Assembly: GCA_014859965.1 (NCBI GenBank) | Contig: JACZKQ010000038.1 | Span: forward strand, 1 to 64,000 | Direction of reading: 5' to 3' | Length of the DNA: 64,000 bases | Origin: Phycisphaerae bacterium | GTDB taxonomy: Bacteria; Planctomycetota; Phycisphaerae; Sedimentisphaerales; Anaerohalosphaeraceae | Shown: piece after piece, positions 24,518-33,592 of the stretch | Layout of the letters: each line of letters opens with the position of its first letter | Position numbering within the stretch: position 1 is the stretch's first letter | Program-made: the position numbers and the translations under genes | Notes under the pieces: model-generated | Databases searched by the model: none | What the model was told of the DNA's origin: nothing | Seen by the model: the letters and a program-made list of their open reading frames with translations, nothing else

Positions 24518-26641
24518 TTACTCTGTGCCAATACCTGGGGCCGCGACGCAGCATACCTCAAGATGCTCAGCCCAGCCGCACTTCTGGGCAACCTGTTGGG
24601 GCCAGGCCCACCTCTCCGGGTGCTTATCCCAGATCGTGAGGCGGCATTTCTCGGCGGCCATAGCCATCGCGGCGGGCATGTCCAAAAAACGCAGGGCGTT
24701 GAGGAATATCGGCCCCTCGCCATGTGTTGCTGGCGGATTCCAGAGTCGACATCCGGTGATAGCCGGCTCGAAAAGCACCGCATAGACGGCCAGTCCGGCC
24801 ATGACGCCTTGACCTTCGACTTCAATTGCCGCATCGCGGTTGTCCGCAAGATCGCCAATCACCCGCACCGCCTGCCGAACGTCCCATAGACGCATGCCGT
24901 CGAGTGTCTGGCCCAAAAGCATGAATCGGCGGCGGATGTGCGTCTGCTTACGCTCGTCGCCGGACGCCCACGCCGTCAGGCCGATGCCGCGCGGAGCAAA
25001 AAATGCGACAGCCTCGTCGCTTTTCGCCAGTCGCTCCCGGGTTGCCTTCCAGGAGACCACATCCGTGCCGATAGTATCAAAGCCGCTGAACTGCTCGGGG
25101 AAACCCACCCGAAACGCCCCCACGAATTCATCCCAGTCCGCTTGATCGGCAATCCGCAGGACGACCCGCTTGGGCTTCCTAAGACCCGTGCGGTGTGCCA
25201 GGTAAACGCGCAGCCCGACGTTCTCCTGGCTGTTGAAATCGTAGGCCGCCAGGGAGATACCCTCATGCTCGGCGACACAGACCCTCTCGGCCGCCGGGGC
25301 CTGACCGGAATCCGGCGCGGGCCAGCCTCGAAAACACTTCTCACGCAGCGCCTTCATCCATGACCGCGAAAGACCCCGCCAGACCTCAAGCGATTCCGGA
25401 ACAGCAGGCAGCAACCACTGCGGGGTGAATGACTCCTGGATCCGGGTGTTGATTTGTTCTTTGGGCAGCGTCTCGAAGACTTTGAGCTGCCGAACGTCAA
25501 AAAGCTTCTCGGCGGTCTTTTCGATCTGGGCCATATCGTTCTTAAGCCATCGGTTGAACCACCCGAACGCGCCGACCTGCAACTGCTGTGTGTCTGTGTG
25601 AGGCCCTTCCGTGATGTAAAGGCCCAACTTGTCGCCGGCGCCGTACAGCCGGTAGACATGCCGCACCTTTTCGTGCAGCCGCACCACGCCTTCCAGTGGA
25701 AAAATGCTGTCCTTGTCGCTGTTGGCTATCAGCAGCGGCCGCGGCGCCATTAAGGCGGCGACCAGCGGATAGTCCCAGCCGTAGGTATTCACCATGTACA
25801 TGCAATCGCAGTGCCCCTCCACACAGCCGTCGACCACATGGTTCTGCAGGTCCGTAATTCCCGCGACCGGCACTGCTGCTTTTATTCGCTCGTCCAGCGC
25901 CCCAATCCACCAACTGTACGCCCCGCCCCCGCTGCGACCGGTAACGCCGATGCGGTCCTTGTCGACTTCCTTGCGGGTCTCGAGATAATCGAGCGCGCGA
26001 ATGCAGTTCCACGCCTCCGCACCCGCCGACGTATACCCCCTGCTGTTCCACCACCACATCCCGTACCGGTACGTGCCGTGATGAATGCCTTCGATCTCGC
26101 CCATCTGCACCGTGTCGATAACCAGGCAAACGTAGCCGTTGCGCGCAAACCACGCACCGTGATGCTGATAGGATGCCTTGTTTCCGTAACTGACACCGCC
26201 GATTTTCTGAGGGCCATGCCCGCAGACGTAGAGAATTGTCGGCGCTGCTGCAGTCAGCCCTTTGGGAACGTAGAGATTTGCGGTAACATACAGGTGCGGC
26301 ATGGATTGGAAATACAGATTTTCCACGGTGAACTCATCGTGGTCCAGCGTGCCCGTAACGACCGGCCAAAGAGGCGTCTTTTCGGGCATGGGATCAAGAC
26401 CCAGCATCTCAAACATTTGTTCGCGCAAAACGCCTCGGCGAGCCTTCCAGTCGTCCAGCGTTTCAATTTCCGCCATGCACGCTTCTTCAAGCCGTGCCGT
26501 CTCCGCCCGGAAATACGCCTCGATCATTCGGTCGCCCGCCGTGGGTGCCGCCGCGGACGCCCACACATTCGCCAGGCACAAGCTGACGGCCGCAACCCAG
26601 AAAATGCCTGCCTTCTTTTGCTCAATCATGTTCACGTTCAT
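24518..26641 (-). CDS. Secreted alpha/beta-hydrolase, acetyl-xylan-esterase-like, two-domain
   Basis: 707 residues. The start at ATG 26641 follows a strong AAAGGAGG, and a signal peptide lies at residues 7-30 (GIFWVAAVSLCLANVWASAA). The first 430 residues are an alpha/beta hydrolase of the AXE1/dienelactone group: ILYVCGHGP, GVTGRSGGGAYSWWIGALDE with the nucleophile Ser, LLIANSDKDSIFPLEGV with the acid, and TEGPHTDTQQL with the His. The remaining about 270 residues (AERVCVAEHEGISLAAYDFN onward) form a second domain with a degenerate hydrolase look (FAPRGIGLTAWASGDER) and no full triad. Likely role: removing ester groups from plant or algal polysaccharide outside the cytoplasm. The substrate cannot be read from the sequence. 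Its own promoter lies upstream. Confidence 0.8.
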   Translation of the reverse strand: MNVNMIEQKKAGIFWVAAVSLCLANVWASAAAPTAGDRMIEAYFRAETARLEEACMAEIETLDDWKARRGVLREQMFEMLGLDPMPEKTPLWPVVTGTLDHDEFTVENLYFQSMPHLYVTANLYVPKGLTAAAPTILYVCGHGPQKIGGVSYGNKASYQHHGAWFARNGYVCLVIDTVQMGEIEGIHHGTYRYGMWWWNSRGYTSAGAEAWNCIRALDYLETRKEVDKDRIGVTGRSGGGAYSWWIGALDERIKAAVPVAGITDLQNHVVDGCVEGHCDCMYMVNTYGWDYPLVAALMAPRPLLIANSDKDSIFPLEGVVRLHEKVRHVYRLYGAGDKLGLYITEGPHTDTQQLQVGAFGWFNRWLKNDMAQIEKTAEKLFDVRQLKVFETLPKEQINTRIQESFTPQWLLPAVPESLEVWRGLSRSWMKALREKCFRGWPAPDSGQAPAAERVCVAEHEGISLAAYDFNSQENVGLRVYLAHRTGLRKPKRVVLRIADQADWDEFVGAFRVGFPEQFSGFDTIGTDVVSWKATRERLAKSDEAVAFFAPRGIGLTAWASGDERKQTHIRRRFMLLGQTLDGMRLWDVRQAVRVIGDLADNRDAAIEVEGQGVMAGLAVYAVLFEPAITGCRLWNPPATHGEGPIFLNALRFLDMPAAMAMAAEKCRLTIWDKHPERWAWPQQVAQKCGWAEHLEVCCVAAPGIGTE

Positions 26642-26675
26642 CGTAATTCCTCCTTTAATTTTCCATGATCCTGCT

Positions 26676-26703
26676 ATTATACCGCTTCGCACACGGATTT
26701 CAA
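26676..26703 (-). promoter_or_regulatory. Promoter of the esterase gene
   Basis: On the minus strand TTGAAA (26703-26698), a 16-base spacer and TATAAT (26681-26676), about 35 bases before the start codon at 26641. The divergent dtd gene starts about 85 bases to the right, so the region may serve both. Confidence 0.6.
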
Positions 26704-26787
26704 TGCGCCGTTGGATATGGATTTGGCTTGCCACTTCGCCGCTTTCGCGTATGCTGGTTCTATATTCTAAAAGGAGACGGCGGGACA

Positions 26788-27246
26788 ATGCGGGCGGTTT
26801 TACAAAGGGTTTCGCAGGCGTACGTGGAGGCTGATGGCCGGATAACAGGTCGGATCGGCCGGGGCCTGCTGGTTTTGCTCGGCGTCGGCAAACAGGACAC
26901 TTCCAATGATGTCGATTGGATGGCCGACAAAATTGTAGGCCTGCGTATCTTCGCTGACGAAAATGACCGCATGAATCTCAGCGTCGCCGACATCCGCGGC
27001 GGTATTCTGCTCATCAGCCAGTTTACCCTTTACGGCAACTGCCGCAAGGGCAAGCGTCCCAGCTTTGACGCCGCCGCCGACCCGGAGACAGCAAACCGCC
27101 TTTACGAATATGCGATTCAGCGAATCGGCGCCACGGGCGTCGACGTCCAGACCGGCATCTTCGCCGCCTCCATGCAAATCACCTGCACCAACGAGGGTCC
27201 CGTGACCCTTATCATCGACAGCAAGACACCTGGGTCAGTCGGCTAA
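26788..27246 (+). CDS. dtd: D-aminoacyl-tRNA deacylase
   Basis: 152 residues. It removes D-amino acids and glycine wrongly attached to tRNA. Start at ATG 26788 behind AAGGAGACG. Full-length DTD fold with MRAVLQRVSQAYVEADG, GLLVLLGVGKQD, GLRIFADENDRMNLSV, the LLISQFTLYGNCRKGKRPSF active-site segment, and the second motif TNEGPVTLIID. It is divergent from the esterase gene. Confidence 0.96.
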   Translation: MRAVLQRVSQAYVEADGRITGRIGRGLLVLLGVGKQDTSNDVDWMADKIVGLRIFADENDRMNLSVADIRGGILLISQFTLYGNCRKGKRPSFDAAADPETANRLYEYAIQRIGATGVDVQTGIFAASMQITCTNEGPVTLIIDSKTPGSVG

Positions 27247-27267
27247 GTCTCTGAGACGGGCCGAGCC

Positions 27268-27471
27268 GTCATTGATGATGTTGCGAAGAGCCGGCTGTCG
27301 ACAGCAGGCTTCGCCGCGTCGTTTTACTTGAACTTGCCCACCGGCGCCTGCATCGTGATCGCGGGCACCCTCCTTTTCCTGTGCTCCCTGCTTATCCGCC
27401 GCATCCTCGGCCCCGCGGCTGAGAACCGTTATCCGGCACAGGTTCTTGCCTCGTCGATCATGGCGAGGTAG
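27268..27471 (+). pseudogene. C-terminal fossil of an ABC-3 family (Zn/Mn) transporter permease
   Basis: One frame reads STAGFAASFYLNLPTGACIV then IAGTLLFLCSLLIRR, the final conserved segment of ZnuB/TroC-type permeases (G...S..L.LP.GA.IV...LLF). About 65 residues remain, with no upstream membrane helices, no start and no partner ATPase. It overlaps the 3' end of the opposite-strand UroD-like gene. A leftover of a deleted metal-transport operon is the simplest reading. Confidence 0.5.
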
Positions 27472-28520
27472 TTGTCAACGGGAATATAGTTGGCAACGGT
27501 GTTTCCCGTGCCGAGACAGAACCGGCCGCCCGGCAGGCACTTCTCGACGACGTCGCGGGTGCGTTTGCGGATTTCGTCATGGCTGCTGCGGCAGAGGAAA
27601 TCCACATCCATACCGCCGATGAGTGCAATGTGCCGGCCGTAGGTGTGTTTGACCTCGCGGACATCTTCAATGGTGTCCTCAAAGCTGTGCTTGGCGTCGA
27701 TTTTTACGTCGTGCACGAGGTCGTCCATGATCTCCGTCAGTTTGCCGCAGGAGTGCAGCAAATAGAGGCGGCCCGCATCATGGGCCAGTTGAGCGAGTGT
27801 CTTGTGGCTGTCGAGCACAAGACGCCGCATGTTCGCTTTGTCGAAGAGCAGGCCCGTTTTGAAGCCCATGTCATCGCTCGCCCAGATCAGTTTAATGCGG
27901 TCGTATTCGAGATATCGCCTGGTCATGGCGACGTAGAACTCGCGCAGCTTGTCGGCAATGGCCTTAACCAGATCGGGCTGCTCGAACAGGGCGTAGCAGA
28001 AGGTTTCATAACCCATCAGCCAGGTGACCTCCTCGCAGAAATGGCCCGTGAGCCCGCCCACGATGCACATGTCATCGGGCAGATTTTCCTGGAACCATTC
28101 CAGATCGGCGGCGATATGCGGGGCCGACATGTCCGGCCACGAGTATCTCTCGAAATCCTCCCATGACATGATCGGTCCGGTGTGCGAATTCTGAAATTCC
28201 CGGCCGCCGGCGCGTTTAAGTCCGGCGGTATCCTCGACTGCACTTCGGTGGAACGTCAGTTCAATATCCAGCCCCGCCTTGACGTAGTCCTGCCCGCAAA
28301 AACGGTTGACGGCAATCAAAAGCTTGCGGTCACGGTTCGGATCGTCACGGCTGATGCCGGCGTCGAGGTCGAACCTGCTTACCAGCGTGTCCATGATCTC
28401 GGCATCGTGAAAAAGCTCCGCCTGAAAAACCCGGCCAGGTGTATCTTTGCCCCTGATATTCTCAACCAGCCCCTCCCAGTCCGGCCGGAACGCCTTCTGT
28501 AATCCGGGATAGTCAATCAT
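27429..28520 (-). CDS. UroD-like protein (uroporphyrinogen decarboxylase / corrinoid methyltransferase fold)
   Basis: 363 residues, starting at ATG 28520 with GAGGTG upstream. It belongs to the URO-D superfamily: FERYSWPDMSAPHIAADLEW, GYETFCYALFEQPDLVKAIA, LIWASDDMGFKTGLLFDKAN, YLLHSCGKLTEIMDDLV, DAKHSFEDTIEDVREVK and ALIGGMDVDFLC. It lacks the N-terminal R-P-W-M-R-QAGR motif of true HemE, so haem synthesis is unlikely. The planctomycete paralogues of this type are mostly uncharacterised, and MtaA/CmuA methyltransferases share the fold. Its start overlaps the upstream SGNH/beta-helix gene by eight bases, implying coupled translation and a related catabolic role. Confidence 0.75.
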   Translation of the reverse strand: MIDYPGLQKAFRPDWEGLVENIRGKDTPGRVFQAELFHDAEIMDTLVSRFDLDAGISRDDPNRDRKLLIAVNRFCGQDYVKAGLDIELTFHRSAVEDTAGLKRAGGREFQNSHTGPIMSWEDFERYSWPDMSAPHIAADLEWFQENLPDDMCIVGGLTGHFCEEVTWLMGYETFCYALFEQPDLVKAIADKLREFYVAMTRRYLEYDRIKLIWASDDMGFKTGLLFDKANMRRLVLDSHKTLAQLAHDAGRLYLLHSCGKLTEIMDDLVHDVKIDAKHSFEDTIEDVREVKHTYGRHIALIGGMDVDFLCRSSHDEIRKRTRDVVEKCLPGGRFCLGTGNTVANYIPVDNYLAMIDEARTCAG

Positions 28521-30600
28521 TTGCACCTCGCCTTCTGAACTCGTGTGCCCCCAGATCAGGTTTGCCGTCGCGAACCTGCCTGTCGATGTCTGTGCCGCCG
28601 TCCTGCAACTCGACTCCACGGTCAATCACCCTTGCATCGACCCGGGCCAGGTGCAGATCGCCGCGTGCCGGATCGACGAACAGCGACGCCAGATCGCCGG
28701 CGACATTGGCCGCCTGCCTGACTGGGCTGTCCGACTCCATCCGCACGTCCGGCCCGCACAGGAGGTTGTTGGCAATGAACAGCCCCTCATTATCAAAGAC
28801 CACACGGATCAGCCGGCCGAACCGACTCTCGGGCTCATAGATACTGTTATTAAGCAGTCGGCAATCGCGTGTATACACCGTCACGATGCCCGCCTGCGGA
28901 CCCCGCGTGATGAAGTTGTTGCGGACAACGCAGCGGGTGCAGTGGTCCCGGACGTCCTGGGGCCGATGGGGGTTGCCCAGGCAAACGCCCGCGTCACAGT
29001 CGATAATCACGTTGCGCTCAATAACGCAATCTTGCGAATCGTGCCACACGAATATCGCTCCGCGTCCCTGCCGCGTCCGGCCCTGGATGCCGACAAACAC
29101 GTTGTCGCTGATCGTCCAGCCGGCGGCATACATCACATCGATGCCGCCGATGTAATCGCCGTTGAAATTGGCCGGGGTGTCGGCGGGGTCGTCGCTGAAC
29201 TGCTTGGGCCGGTCATTATAGAACAGGCAGTACGAAATGCGGCAGTTCCGCGGCCGGATCGTCTCGCGGTTTTCCAGCGGCACTTTCACACCCTTGACGC
29301 CCCGCTGCCAGATGTTACGGACCACGCAATTGTAGAGAGTCAAGTCCTGCACGCCCGTCTCGCTGTTGATTTTGAAGCCGTTCCATCGGATGTTCTGAAT
29401 CGTCAGATCGGCAATCGTCACACCGGAGCAGGCCGTGATCCCGATCAGTTCACCGTCGCGGCTCTCCATGCCGTCGATCACCACGCCCTGGCGATTGCCC
29501 GACGCCGAGCGCAGCGTCACGCCGTCGGTCCGAATCGCGACATAATGCGGCATCATATAATGACCGTCCTCCAGCAGGATCGTTGTGCCCGGTTTGGCCT
29601 CATCCAGCGCTGCAATAAAGTCGCGGACATTGCCCGCTCGGCGCACCGCGCCTGCGGGCGGCGGCAGCGCCGGCGCCTTCGGCAGCCATTCCTGATGCGT
29701 CAATTCGGTCAAGGATATAACCGTTGCCGCAGGTTCAGCTGCAGAATCATCTTTCTTGCGTTCTTGCGCAAGGCCAAGCCGTTCGATGACCTCGCCATGC
29801 TTCATCAGGGACAGATAATTGCGAAGCATGTAGCCGCTGTGGGCCAGGGCCTCGGCCGAGTAATCATCCTGGTACTTCTGCGGATTGCTCGGATGCACAC
29901 CGTCTCGCGCCAGGAGCGTCGGCACGTTGTACCCCTCATAAGCGGCGAACTTCTCGGCGGTCCCATCCCAATCGTCCGGCCGGCGCTGCATTATCTCCGC
30001 ATGAAAATCAATCAGGGGCACCTTCATCTCGCGAGCAATCCGCCGCACCGCATCCGCGTAAACGGCTGCCTTCTCGACAAAACCACGCCGCGGCGGGATC
30101 GTGCTCAGGATCACCACCGTCCCGTTGTCGAGACACTTCTGCACAACCCGGCGAGTCTTCTCGCGGTACTCCTCCAGCGGAACGGAATTGAGGTCATTTG
30201 TGCCGAACATAATCACCGCCGTCTCCGGATTCATCGCATCCAGCCATTCCTCCACATGCTCCGACGCCCAGCGAATCGTCATACCGCTCTGGCTGCCGTA
30301 CTTCGCCCCCTTCCAGAGCCGCCAGCAGTCGTGCTTCATGTAGCGATACACCATTTGCCAGGCGCGCTCCATCTCGGGCGAGGCGTTGTTCCGCGCATAC
30401 AAGAGCGGCGTCCAGTACGCCAGCGTCACGGTGATGGAGTCTCCGAAGTGGGCCAGCGTGCCCGGTTCACCGGCAAACCCCGCGTGCACCTGCCGCATCG
30501 GCTCGACCCAATCCGGCTCTTCTCTGCCTGCGTTTGCCATGCCTCCGCAGCATACAAGTCCTGCCCATGCGATGATTGCACATACGTTTTTTCTTTTCAC
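28513..30600 (-). CDS. Secreted SGNH/GDSL hydrolase fused to a right-handed beta-helix domain
   Basis: 695 residues from GTG 30600 (AAGGAG about eight bases upstream), with a signal peptide (MKRKNVCAIIAWAGLVCCGG). The SGNH esterase domain covers about 45-275: HFGDSITVT with the nucleophile Ser55, AVIMFGTNDLNSV with the Asn block, and a final DGVHPSNP with the Asp-His pair. After a linker, residues about 320-690 form a beta-helix with NosD-like rungs (SGVTIADLTIQNIRWNGFKI, NCRISYCLFYN, DCVIERNVIIDCDAGVCLGN). Family knowledge points to deacetylation plus polysaccharide binding or lysis. It overlaps the UroD-like gene downstream. Confidence 0.82.
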   Translation of the reverse strand: MKRKNVCAIIAWAGLVCCGGMANAGREEPDWVEPMRQVHAGFAGEPGTLAHFGDSITVTLAYWTPLLYARNNASPEMERAWQMVYRYMKHDCWRLWKGAKYGSQSGMTIRWASEHVEEWLDAMNPETAVIMFGTNDLNSVPLEEYREKTRRVVQKCLDNGTVVILSTIPPRRGFVEKAAVYADAVRRIAREMKVPLIDFHAEIMQRRPDDWDGTAEKFAAYEGYNVPTLLARDGVHPSNPQKYQDDYSAEALAHSGYMLRNYLSLMKHGEVIERLGLAQERKKDDSAAEPAATVISLTELTHQEWLPKAPALPPPAGAVRRAGNVRDFIAALDEAKPGTTILLEDGHYMMPHYVAIRTDGVTLRSASGNRQGVVIDGMESRDGELIGITACSGVTIADLTIQNIRWNGFKINSETGVQDLTLYNCVVRNIWQRGVKGVKVPLENRETIRPRNCRISYCLFYNDRPKQFSDDPADTPANFNGDYIGGIDVMYAAGWTISDNVFVGIQGRTRQGRGAIFVWHDSQDCVIERNVIIDCDAGVCLGNPHRPQDVRDHCTRCVVRNNFITRGPQAGIVTVYTRDCRLLNNSIYEPESRFGRLIRVVFDNEGLFIANNLLCGPDVRMESDSPVRQAANVAGDLASLFVDPARGDLHLARVDARVIDRGVELQDGGTDIDRQVRDGKPDLGAHEFRRRGAND

Positions 30601-30618
30601 GCAGTAAGCTCCTTTTCC

Positions 30619-30743
30619 TCACTCGCGAATTGCGTCACGGTTACCCCTTTTGTCAACTACCGGCTTTTCCGCCTCGATCGTGTTTCCGGAAAGCGTCACT
30701 TCGCCGACATGCTCCTCGATCAGCATCCCAGGCGAGGTGTTCA
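30619..30743 (-). pseudogene. C-terminal fossil of a secreted beta-helix protein
   Basis: The minus strand between the terminator and the SGNH gene reads LLNTSPGMLIEEHVGEVTLS then GNTIEAEKPVV to a TGA. The G.VTLSGNTI rung is typical of the last coil of right-handed beta-helix proteins in this class. Only about 40 residues survive, with no start. It is short, so confidence is limited. Confidence 0.4.
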
Positions 30744-30746
30744 AAA

Positions 30747-30787
30747 GAAAAAGTGACTGTCCCGAAACCGGAAGCAGTCACTTTTTC
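30747..30787 (-). terminator. Rho-independent terminator of the LamG/dockerin gene, probably bidirectional
   Basis: A perfect 13-bp stem GAAAAAGTGACTG / CAGTCACTTTTTC around a 15-base loop, with T-rich tracts on both sides. It lies 27 bases beyond the stop at 30814. Confidence 0.8.
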
Positions 30788-30813
30788 ACATTTATGCGCT
30801 TATTTGCCGCCGA

Positions 30814-32916
30814 TCAATAACAGAACTCCACCGGCAGCCTGTTGCAAGCCAGCCACTGCCCGGCAAGAGCGGCCAGATCATGCAGGTCGACCTTGCAGTC
30901 CGGCGTGCCGTCCGGGCCGGACACATCGTACATCGGATTCATAACGCAGATCGGCGCATCCGTCACGATAGCGGTGTACATGCCCGCAACATCAAAAGGA
31001 TCCAACGCGTAGTTGTAATACTGCACGTCGTCAATCTGACCCACGAGGAAGAAGTTATGCGTAACCGTCTCGTTTTCACCGGCCCCGATAAGCAGACTCC
31101 TTCGCGGATTCAGCAGCATGGTCGTCTCACCTGAGGCGGCGACGACGCCGTTGAGGTACAGCGTCCTGACGCCTGTAACGGCGCCGCTGTCAGCAATTTC
31201 CGCGGCGTCGAACGTGATCGCCAGATGGCTCCATGCGTCAAATGTTACTGCGGGAGAACCCACATTGCTCCATCCGGTATTGCCCGTCCAAAACGCCCAC
31301 TGGCCGTTAGGATTGACGTACAGGATGTATCCTTTCGCCGGGGCGTCGTCTCGCGAACTCACAACCGCCTGGTAGGCGCCGGTCGGCGTCGGCTTAACCC
31401 AGGCCGTCACGGTAAAGCTGTCGGTGTTGAGCTTATCCGTATAAGGAATCTCCACGGCACTGAGACCGTCCAACAGGATCGCCTGGCCGCCGGCAATGCT
31501 TCCGTCGATGTAGTTGGGCTCGCCGAACTTAACGCCGTCGAAGCCGCCGACGGGCTCGCTGAGGTCGCCCTCGAACTGCCAGCGGGCTACGAGCTTTTCA
31601 ATCGCCAGAACGGCCGTTCTCGACACATCCGATCCGGCTGGATTGGACAGGACACAGTAATAATAGCCCTCGTGATTCGGCCCGACCGTACCGATGGTCA
31701 GCGTATCGGCGTTCCCACCGACGGCCACGTCGTCATCAGGCGTATCGACGGCTGCGTCCAGTGATCGGTACCATGTATATACTGTCTGATTCTCACCCGC
31801 TACGGCAAAGACCGCGGCCGCGCCGGCCGGAACGGTTTGGTTCCGGGGATGGGCCGTCACGTAGGGCGTATCGGGAGCGCTTCGGAACGACCACACCTCG
31901 CCGCGGTGTATGATGTCGGCGCCAGGTGCGTTCGGCTCTCGCGAATCAACCCGCCAGTAATAAAGGGTATCCGGCAGAAGCGGCGCACCAAGCGTGTAGG
32001 CGGCTTCAGCCCAGTCTTCTACTGCAAGCACCGATGCGTCGCCCGCCGCCACCTTGGACTCATTAGGATCAAAATAAACATCGAAGCCCGAGACTTCATA
32101 CAGGTCGCGAACCTGCCAGCTCAGCGTACTGTCCTTGACGACGGTCTGGTTATCCATCGGGCGCGGGTTCATCGCCGCCGAATCTGTGACGCCGAGGTAC
32201 AGGGCCGGGTTAAATATCCGTCCCTGGTTCCAGTCGCCGCCGCCGCCCGCCCAGCGGTTGATCCCGATGGGACGATTGAATCCGTCGCCATAGCTGCTCT
32301 TGGTGATTTCACGCGACGCCACCAACTGCAGTCCCTCTCCGGACAGATCATCGATCCAAAGCCGCGCAGTACCCGTGAGGGCGCCGTCCACAACCGTGTT
32401 ATCGCCTGTGTCAAACTCAGCGATACAGTGGTACCATTTCTGCCCCTGGATCGGATAAGCCAAAGAATGGTCCGCAATACTCGCGTTGAAAACAAACAGA
32501 AGCCGTCCTCCGTTTGTCTGCAAATTCTCGGTGCCGGCGTAGTCGATCAGCTTTCTTGTGTTCGTGTAAGTCCCCTCCCAAAGAAACCACACATCCATGG
32601 TAAATCCGCCGGCAGCAGCGATCGCCGAATTGCTGAGTAGAAATGTCGCGTTGGTCTGGCCGTGGCCGCCCGACGCCCCTGTCAGCGATCCGCCGGAAAA
32701 GCCCGGAGGAACCTGACCAGGCAGGTAACCACCCAATACAGCCCTTGTGTCAATAAGCCCGTCATTCCCTGCGGGACTCAAATCAATGAGTAAGGTCGAT
32801 GTATTATCATAAGAGGCTGGGAACGAATACTTAAATACCGGCGTTAAGCCGCCGAGAGCAACCCCCCCCAGCACCATAAGAACAACCACACTGAAGCACC
32901 CTTCTCCTCTTTTCAT
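30814..32916 (-). CDS. Secreted protein with two LamG domains, Fn3-like and Ig-like modules and dockerin tail
   Basis: 700 residues. ATG 32916 was chosen because GAAAGG precedes it and it opens a signal peptide (CFSVVVLMVLGGVALGG). LamG-like domain one is at about 25-225 (FTMDVWFLWEG, LLFVFNASIADHSLAYPIQG), a fibronectin-like module at about 230-330 (LYYWRVDSREP, GEVWSFRSAP), an Ig-like module at about 335-415 (AVFAVAGENQTVYTWYRSL, YYYCVLSNPAG), LamG two at about 418-650 (SFTVTAWVKPTPTGA, GQIDDVQYYNYAL), then one EF-hand dockerin repeat (TPDCKVDLHDLAALAGQW). No catalytic domain. It repeats the architecture of the proteins at 5.7-11.4 kb and has its own promoter and terminator, so it is a single-gene unit. 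Confidence 0.83.
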   Translation of the reverse strand: MKRGEGCFSVVVLMVLGGVALGGLTPVFKYSFPASYDNTSTLLIDLSPAGNDGLIDTRAVLGGYLPGQVPPGFSGGSLTGASGGHGQTNATFLLSNSAIAAAGGFTMDVWFLWEGTYTNTRKLIDYAGTENLQTNGGRLLFVFNASIADHSLAYPIQGQKWYHCIAEFDTGDNTVVDGALTGTARLWIDDLSGEGLQLVASREITKSSYGDGFNRPIGINRWAGGGGDWNQGRIFNPALYLGVTDSAAMNPRPMDNQTVVKDSTLSWQVRDLYEVSGFDVYFDPNESKVAAGDASVLAVEDWAEAAYTLGAPLLPDTLYYWRVDSREPNAPGADIIHRGEVWSFRSAPDTPYVTAHPRNQTVPAGAAAVFAVAGENQTVYTWYRSLDAAVDTPDDDVAVGGNADTLTIGTVGPNHEGYYYCVLSNPAGSDVSRTAVLAIEKLVARWQFEGDLSEPVGGFDGVKFGEPNYIDGSIAGGQAILLDGLSAVEIPYTDKLNTDSFTVTAWVKPTPTGAYQAVVSSRDDAPAKGYILYVNPNGQWAFWTGNTGWSNVGSPAVTFDAWSHLAITFDAAEIADSGAVTGVRTLYLNGVVAASGETTMLLNPRRSLLIGAGENETVTHNFFLVGQIDDVQYYNYALDPFDVAGMYTAIVTDAPICVMNPMYDVSGPDGTPDCKVDLHDLAALAGQWLACNRLPVEFCY

Positions 32917-32977
32917 TTTGTACCTTTCTAAAATTGGAATTGGACATATCACATCGATCATCGCAGATCGTCCCAGT

Positions 32978-33006
32978 AATATAGCAAAGTCCGGTAAATA
33001 AGTCAA
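32978..33006 (-). promoter_or_regulatory. Promoter of the LamG/dockerin gene
   Basis: On the minus strand TTGACT (33006-33001), a 17-base spacer and TATATT (32983-32978). The leader to ATG 32916 is about 55 bases. Confidence 0.65.
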
Positions 33007-33163
33007 TCCGGGAATTCTTATCGGCATGCAGCAGCCGCCAGGCATTACGGAGATGTTTTGACCGCTTGACAAGATGGTGACAGTATGACCCGCCCGGTCC
33101 ACCAGGAGCCGCCCGGTTTTCGCATGCGCTCTCGGCGTGCAAACCCGTCCAGTAGCTAAAATC

Positions 33164-33493
33164 TCAGAACCGTGCTCGCCCGCCGGCAAGGCCGCCCTTG
33201 CCCTTCTGCGCTTCGTACCTGCCGCACCAGTCCTGCTCGTAGGTAATCGGCCAGAGCCCTTCGTAGACCTGCCGTCCCTGCTCGGGAACGACCGCCAGCC
33301 GCGGCTCCGAACAGCGGCATTCGCCGATCGCCTCGCCGTCGCGCCCGCACGCCCGAGGCTGGTCGCCCCGCGGCGGCGACTCAAGCTGCGCCCACCACCG
33401 GCATATGGTGCACTTACCGTGCTCCTCAATGGGTTTGTCGTCCTGCAGATGTGACAGCTTGTAGGCTTCCGTATGTTGTATTTTGTCCGCCAT
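33164..33493 (-). CDS. Small Cys-rich protein, unknown function
   Basis: 109 residues from ATG 33493, which follows AAAGGAGG. I do not recognise the family. It is soluble and rich in Cys, Arg and Gly. There are seven cysteines, in KCTICRWWAQ, RACGRDG, ECRCSEP and DWCGRYEAQ, spaced like one or two zinc knuckles. It lies 99 bases after the FRG-domain gene and reads as the last member of a four-gene run (macro, GHMP kinase, FRG, this gene). The nearby FRG protein also carries a CPECG motif. Metal binding is inferred. Confidence 0.6.
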   Translation of the reverse strand: MADKIQHTEAYKLSHLQDDKPIEEHGKCTICRWWAQLESPPRGDQPRACGRDGEAIGECRCSEPRLAVVPEQGRQVYEGLWPITYEQDWCGRYEAQKGKGGLAGGRARF

Positions 33494-33592
33494 GAATCCT
33501 CCTTTCGCCAAAACTATTCACGCGGCCCCCACACCTGCGCCATTATAACACTGCCCCCCAACGGCTGTAAACGGCTCGTTTTAAAAAAACTT

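Noticed and set aside
27429-28520. Haem biosynthesis gene hemE
   Set aside because: The N-terminal HemE signature (R-P-W-M-R-QAGR) is absent, and the gene is coupled to a secreted hydrolase.
28543-30756. 737-residue open frame antisense to the SGNH/beta-helix gene
   Set aside because: No family similarity and biased composition; the opposite strand has strong SGNH and beta-helix motifs.
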